Source: JANWHZ01 sp964527385
GTDB lineage: Bacteria; Patescibacteriota; Saccharimonadia; Saccharimonadales; UBA4665
Direction: 5' to 3'
Length of the DNA: 62,077 nucleotides
Assembly: GCA_964527385.1 (NCBI GenBank)
Contig: CAZGPZ010000001.1
Coordinates: 1-62,077 of the forward strand
In this document: positions 58,088 through 62,077 of the stretch, piece by piece
Layout of the letters: every line of letters begins with the position of its first letter
Position numbering within the stretch: the stretch's first letter is position 1
The notes under the pieces: model-generated
The model's database searches: none
Told to the model about the DNA's origin: nothing
What the model saw: only the letters and a program-made list of their open reading frames with translations
Program-made: the position numbers and the translations under genes

Positions 58088-59929
58088 TTACTCAGACGGT
58101 TTTAGGCGAACGACGTAGAAGTACCCTCCGCCGCTAACTAACAATCCATCGTGTTTGGCGGACTGGATTATTAACTGTGCTCGTGAATATGTGTCACGCG
58201 AAACCGGGGGCCAACTATACGAATCCCACCTCAGGTCAAATGTCGGTACAATAATTTCATCTACTAACTTCTTTTGCAAAACTGCTCTCATTTGTGCGCC
58301 ACTTTGTGGTAATGTCGCTGGGTTATCATCAGTGGTTAGTAAGCTATATATTGGTTGGGGCATATGCATATAGGCAATAGCTTGCGCTTTATCTCCCCCA
58401 ATATTGTACGTCCAGGCATTTACTGATGGGGTAAGGTAATCAGCCAAAAAATCATTATTACCGACGGCGTTAGGATAATAAATGATTCGCTGACCAGGTT
58501 TTACATACGTCGCTAATGGTTTAAGTACGGCGTTGTTGAATTGGGCGATTTCACTGGCAACATGTAAATGCGCCTTGATAGAATCGACAGGATTTGGTAT
58601 GAGCTCTAGGCATAGTAGTGCCAGAAGTATATATGCGATTTTTAATTTCTTACGATCAACTAAATTCTGAATGGCGAACGCCGCAAAGGATACCATGACG
58701 AGCATGGTTAAAACGTGCCATCTGTATGTAGCACGCATTGATTTCAAACCAGGAACAACCTTATAGAATACTGTTGTTGGTAGGGTCATAAGGGCATCTG
58801 AGCTCGGCATCAAATAAGAGGAATGGGCGACAGGTCCATCGACGCTAGTAGGTTTAATTGAGTTAACCTTTAGGGAAGGACCAAGTGATAGAATAAACGC
58901 GATTACACCAATAACGAGAAGCGCGACCCCCAATTGGGTTACTTTCTTGCGGAATATATACACACCGAAAGCGGATAGGCCGAGCATGAGGAAACCGATA
59001 TAGTTTGATGATGAGTTGCTGCCATCCCCCCAAAGTGGCGAACTATTAAAGTGGATTCCGAGCGCTTTTACCCACCATAAACTACCAGCGGGCCTGAAGA
59101 ACGTAACGAAATCTGCCCCCATTGCCCTGAAGAGGTCGATCGAGTCAGCCCATGAGCCTGACCCTGGCAATAGGTGCCTATACAACACAAAGGAGATTCC
59201 ATTTGCACCTAGGAATAGTCCGCACGCAATCCATACTTGCACCTCACGCCAGCGCCCCCATGACCAAACTCCAATTAAAACAATAGAACTAGTCGCAAAC
59301 ATAAAGAAGCTATAGCCATCCATGAACAGAGAGAAGCCGCTTAATACAATCCACAATATAGAAATAGGTATGACACCACGCCAGGACCTATATGAGAGTC
59401 CCTGTAGCATTTTCCAAACGAGAAAAATATACGAGGGTAGTAGTACGCATCCCCAATAAGTTCCACCGAAACTCTGCATACTCAGCGTAATGGGCAGTAA
59501 AAGATATAGTGCCGAACATGTTAGGGCAATATACCTAGAGACGCGCAGTGCATGAATAAGGTTATAGGCTCCGAGCAGAGCAATAAGCATAAGACCTGCA
59601 GTCACCATAAAGTATACCGCGTTAACACTGACGGGAAATACGACAAGAATGAGTGAGCATAGTAATGTGAGGGGCGAGCCGAGCGTTATAATAGCCCCTA
59701 CATCTCCACCAATTGCCATACAGCGAAGGTGTATGAGTGCCGACAATGAGTGCTCACCGCACTGTATCGCACCTAGATCACTGAACACGGATGGTATGTA
59801 CCCTGCCATACCTGGCAATAAGCCATTCACTGCTAAGATAAAGACCCAGATCGCACATAGAACACAAACAAACATAACCGTGCCTTTATCTAATCGCCGG
59901 ACTATTCTAGTAAAAGAAAGGCGTCTCAT
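58088..59929 (-). CDS. Large integral membrane protein, possible glycosyltransferase/polymerase
   Basis: A 613-residue protein with about 12 transmembrane helices and a C-terminal exported part of about 150 residues (ATYVKPGQRIIYYPNAVGNNDFLADYL to VVRLKPSE). The first loop after helix 1 has FSDLGAIQCGEHS, where GT-C enzymes carry acidic catalytic residues. I see no certain family; a lipid-linked-sugar GT-C or YfhO-like protein is possible. The ATG at 59929 has AGAGG nearby and TATAAT ten bases upstream; a longer frame to 60031 crosses that promoter. Confidence 0.6.
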   Translation of the reverse strand: MRRLSFTRIVRRLDKGTVMFVCVLCAIWVFILAVNGLLPGMAGYIPSVFSDLGAIQCGEHSLSALIHLRCMAIGGDVGAIITLGSPLTLLCSLILVVFPVSVNAVYFMVTAGLMLIALLGAYNLIHALRVSRYIALTCSALYLLLPITLSMQSFGGTYWGCVLLPSYIFLVWKMLQGLSYRSWRGVIPISILWIVLSGFSLFMDGYSFFMFATSSIVLIGVWSWGRWREVQVWIACGLFLGANGISFVLYRHLLPGSGSWADSIDLFRAMGADFVTFFRPAGSLWWVKALGIHFNSSPLWGDGSNSSSNYIGFLMLGLSAFGVYIFRKKVTQLGVALLVIGVIAFILSLGPSLKVNSIKPTSVDGPVAHSSYLMPSSDALMTLPTTVFYKVVPGLKSMRATYRWHVLTMLVMVSFAAFAIQNLVDRKKLKIAYILLALLCLELIPNPVDSIKAHLHVASEIAQFNNAVLKPLATYVKPGQRIIYYPNAVGNNDFLADYLTPSVNAWTYNIGGDKAQAIAYMHMPQPIYSLLTTDDNPATLPQSGAQMRAVLQKKLVDEIIVPTFDLRWDSYSWPPVSRDTYSRAQLIIQSAKHDGLLVSGGGYFYVVRLKPSE

Positions 59930-60069
59930 ATGCCTCTGTATTATACAACTAGACGCCGACCGTGCTTCCAGCTCGCCCGCAAAAATGCTACTATTGAGGA
60001 AGTTCCTAGTAGGTGCTGTGGTATACATCACTTACGTTTTATTGACGACAAGTCTTACTAAGAAAAAGT

Positions 60070-62077
60070 ATGAGACAGACTACTAAGCAAGATATTACAC
60101 GCGTCAAAAAAGAAATCGGTTTTTATTGGACTGAGAATCCTGCTCGCCACTTATCGTTGAGCCCGCGTGCAATGAAGAGATTGAGTGTGCGCGTTATGCG
60201 CAAGGGTATTCATGAGGCACGAAAAATCAGGCAAGTAGCTGATTTCCTCGATGCCGTCAAGCACCGATCGAAACCCAAGCCAATGAGCTTTGAGGCAAAA
60301 GAATCCTTCTCTTTCAAGCAACACACTACATACGATGTCAGTATCGTCATCCCTGCGTATAACAAAAAGGATCTCACCCTCGCATGCCTGTCGAGCATCG
60401 GCGAGAATGTTAGCGATCAGATCAAATACGAAGTTATCGCAGTAGACAATGCATCATCAGATGGTACCGGCGAGGCGTTGAGTAAAATCAAAGGCCTCAA
60501 ATACATTCACAATGAGGAAAACCACGGATTTGTTGGCGGCTGCAATGATGGCGCCTCGCATGCTCGTGGCACATACATCGTTTTTCTAAACAATGATGCG
60601 TTCGTCGCGCCCGGTTGGCTCGAAGCCCTATATGACACCATTGTGTCCAACAAAACAATTGGCCTGGTTGGCTCGAAAATCGTTTACCCGAACGGCAAAC
60701 TACAGGAAGCCGGCGGTATTATTTACCGCGACGCAAGCGGCAATAACTTTGGTAAACACGATAAGGCTGACGCCTATCAATACAACTATGTGCGGGATGT
60801 TGATTATTGTTCTGGCGCCAGCATTATTATTCGTCGGAAGCTTTTCAAAAAGTTCGGGGGCTTTGATATCCTGTATTCACCGGCATATTACGAAGATACT
60901 GATCTTGCTTTTAAGGTCCGTCGCGAAAGCCTGCGTGTCGTCTACCAGCCAAAGTCACTCATCTACCACATCGAGGGCGCAACCGCAGGTACCAGCACAT
61001 CGAGCGGATTCAAGCGATACCAGGAAATTAATAAAGTTAAGTTTAAAAAACGCTGGCGAAAAGAGCTCCGCCAACAAGGGAAGCCGGGAGAGATATATCT
61101 ATCACGCGACCGCCGGTCTAAGAAACTTGCACTTATTATCGATGAAAATATCCCGCGCCCTGACGAAGATGCCGGCTCCGTACGTATGTTTCGTATCTTG
61201 GAGATACTTACCAAACTTGGTTATAAAGTAACTTTTTTCCCTTACAACACGACGTACTTTCAGAAATACGCTGAACCTCTTCAGCAGTTCGGTGTTGAGG
61301 TGGTTTACGGTGACGTACGAATTGGCGAGTTCCTGCGTACGAACGGTCACCAGTATGACCTCGTTATGTTGTCGCGTGCCCGGATCGCCTCATTCTTCAT
61401 GGACTACTGCCGGTTGTATTGCACAAGAGCACAGATCATTTACGACACGGTTGACTTACACTATCTGCGACTCGGTCGTCAGGCAACGTACGAACAGAAT
61501 GCGCGCAAGTTCATAGAACTGGCCAAAAAACACGAGATCATTGAAAAGGCATTGATGAAACGGGCTGATATAACTTGCGTGGTAAGTGATATCGAAAAGC
61601 AATTGCTGATGCATGACGGCATTCGTAATGTACAATTGCTATCCAATATCCATGAGATCGACGCATCTTCTTACAACATTACCTATAACTCACGCCAGGA
61701 CATCGTCTTTGTTGGCGGTTACGCGCATCCACCAAATGTCGATGGTATTCGTTGGTTCATTAACGATATATTCCCCCTTGTACGAAAACAATTGCCAAAG
61801 GTTAGTGTCTTGGTGATTGGCTCAAATATGCCTGCTGATTTACGAAATGAGCTTGAAGGCAAGCCAGGTGTTATCGTAAAAGGCTTCGTCGAAGACCTAA
61901 AGCCACTACTTGACCATGCACGCGTGTTTGTGGCACCGTTACGTTATGGCGCCGGGGTAAAGGGGAAGATTGGTCAAGCTATTGAACACGGTATTCCAGT
62001 GGTATCAACGACAATTGGCGCCGAGGGTATGAAGCTTGCTGATGGTGTGTCATGCCTGATCGGCGACGATACTGAGG
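60070..62077 (+). CDS. Two-domain glycosyltransferase (GT2-GT4 fusion), partial at right edge
   Basis: The frame from ATG at 60070 stays open to the end of the window, giving at least 669 residues. After a basic N-terminus of about 90 residues, a GT2 domain begins VSIVIPAYNKKDLT, with VDNASSDGTG, FLNNDAFV and YYEDTDLAFKVRRE. From about residue 350 a GT4 domain follows: IDENIPRPDEDAGSVR, IVFVGGYAHPPNVDGIRWF and PLRYGAGVKGKIGQAIEHG. Such fusions occur in rhamnan and capsule loci. The 3' end is missing. Confidence 0.88.
   Translation, partial: MRQTTKQDITRVKKEIGFYWTENPARHLSLSPRAMKRLSVRVMRKGIHEARKIRQVADFLDAVKHRSKPKPMSFEAKESFSFKQHTTYDVSIVIPAYNKKDLTLACLSSIGENVSDQIKYEVIAVDNASSDGTGEALSKIKGLKYIHNEENHGFVGGCNDGASHARGTYIVFLNNDAFVAPGWLEALYDTIVSNKTIGLVGSKIVYPNGKLQEAGGIIYRDASGNNFGKHDKADAYQYNYVRDVDYCSGASIIIRRKLFKKFGGFDILYSPAYYEDTDLAFKVRRESLRVVYQPKSLIYHIEGATAGTSTSSGFKRYQEINKVKFKKRWRKELRQQGKPGEIYLSRDRRSKKLALIIDENIPRPDEDAGSVRMFRILEILTKLGYKVTFFPYNTTYFQKYAEPLQQFGVEVVYGDVRIGEFLRTNGHQYDLVMLSRARIASFFMDYCRLYCTRAQIIYDTVDLHYLRLGRQATYEQNARKFIELAKKHEIIEKALMKRADITCVVSDIEKQLLMHDGIRNVQLLSNIHEIDASSYNITYNSRQDIVFVGGYAHPPNVDGIRWFINDIFPLVRKQLPKVSVLVIGSNMPADLRNELEGKPGVIVKGFVEDLKPLLDHARVFVAPLRYGAGVKGKIGQAIEHGIPVVSTTIGAEGMKLADGVSCLIGDDTE

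Noticed and set aside
1..62077. tRNA, rRNA, tmRNA, RNase P or SRP RNA genes
   Set aside because: I scanned for TPsiC-like GGTTCRA runs and conserved RNA boxes and found none outside coding frames. A tRNAscan-SE or Infernal run would be decisive.
1..62077. CRISPR arrays or insertion sequences
   Set aside because: No regularly spaced direct repeats, Cas genes, transposase motifs or IS-type terminal repeats are visible. The palindromes present are irregularly placed.
1..62077. UGA recoded as glycine, as in some CPR phyla
   Set aside because: UGA ends many clear genes at family-typical lengths and is not found inside conserved domains, so the standard code applies.

Overview
The window looks like a chromosome segment from a small-genome bacterium of the Candidate Phyla Radiation, most likely an environmental Candidatus Saccharibacteria (TM7). 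This placement is inferred from protein families I recall from that group: the 64-aa protein at 3681-3875, an archaeal-type aspartyl-tRNA synthetase, many one-helix extracytoplasmic proteins, and a lysozyme-like surface protein with Y/K repeats. No marker gene or rRNA is present to prove it. The standard genetic code is used. I see no rRNA, tRNA, CRISPR array, transposase or prophage.

Layout. 1-12 kb: hypothetical and envelope genes, an ABC exporter, a Mur ligase (MurC/Mpl type), a MazG-like/TsaC pair and a MutY carrying a palindromic in-frame insertion. 12-20 kb: a large propeller-type surface protein, an AlkA-type glycosylase, a HAD phosphatase divergent from a ROK kinase-HAD fusion, an AbrB/Doc toxin-antitoxin pair and a cyclase-family protein. 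20-31 kb: a Pr6Pr-like membrane protein, YbaK, AspRS, a CNNM/CBS protein, a DsbA-like protein, an SGNH hydrolase, a candidate 30-aa gene and a Kef-type antiporter. 31-33.7 kb: a cobalamin riboswitch controlling a DUF4430 protein and a DUF6580 membrane protein, then a LexA-like winged-helix protein without its peptidase. 33.7-62 kb: surface polysaccharide genes (GtrA, O-antigen ligase/polymerase family, initiating sugar-phosphate transferase, glycosyltransferases, GlmS, Ugd, ManC, ManB, RmlBCDA, YbhN, a large integral membrane protein). Two NUDIX genes sit inside the rhamnose operon, a NUDT9-type ADP-ribose hydrolase lies nearby, and a RelBE module sits between dispersed palindromic repeats.

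How the genes work together. GlmS, Ugd, ManC/ManB and RmlABCD would supply amino sugars, UDP-glucuronate, GDP-mannose and dTDP-rhamnose. The initiating transferase and glycosyltransferases would assemble these on a lipid carrier, and the GtrA, YbhN and O-antigen-ligase-family proteins suggest export and polymerisation. The secreted and anchored proteins would face the same envelope.

Expression. At least fourteen genes have a -10 hexamer, often TG-extended, ending 6-8 bases before the ATG. They are probably transcribed as leaderless mRNAs. Shine-Dalgarno starts occur mainly inside operons or behind true leaders. The most notable systems are the very compact B12 riboswitch with its transcobalamin-like and transporter-like genes, the bacterial NUDT9 homologue, and the ROK-HAD fusion beside a paralogue of its HAD half.
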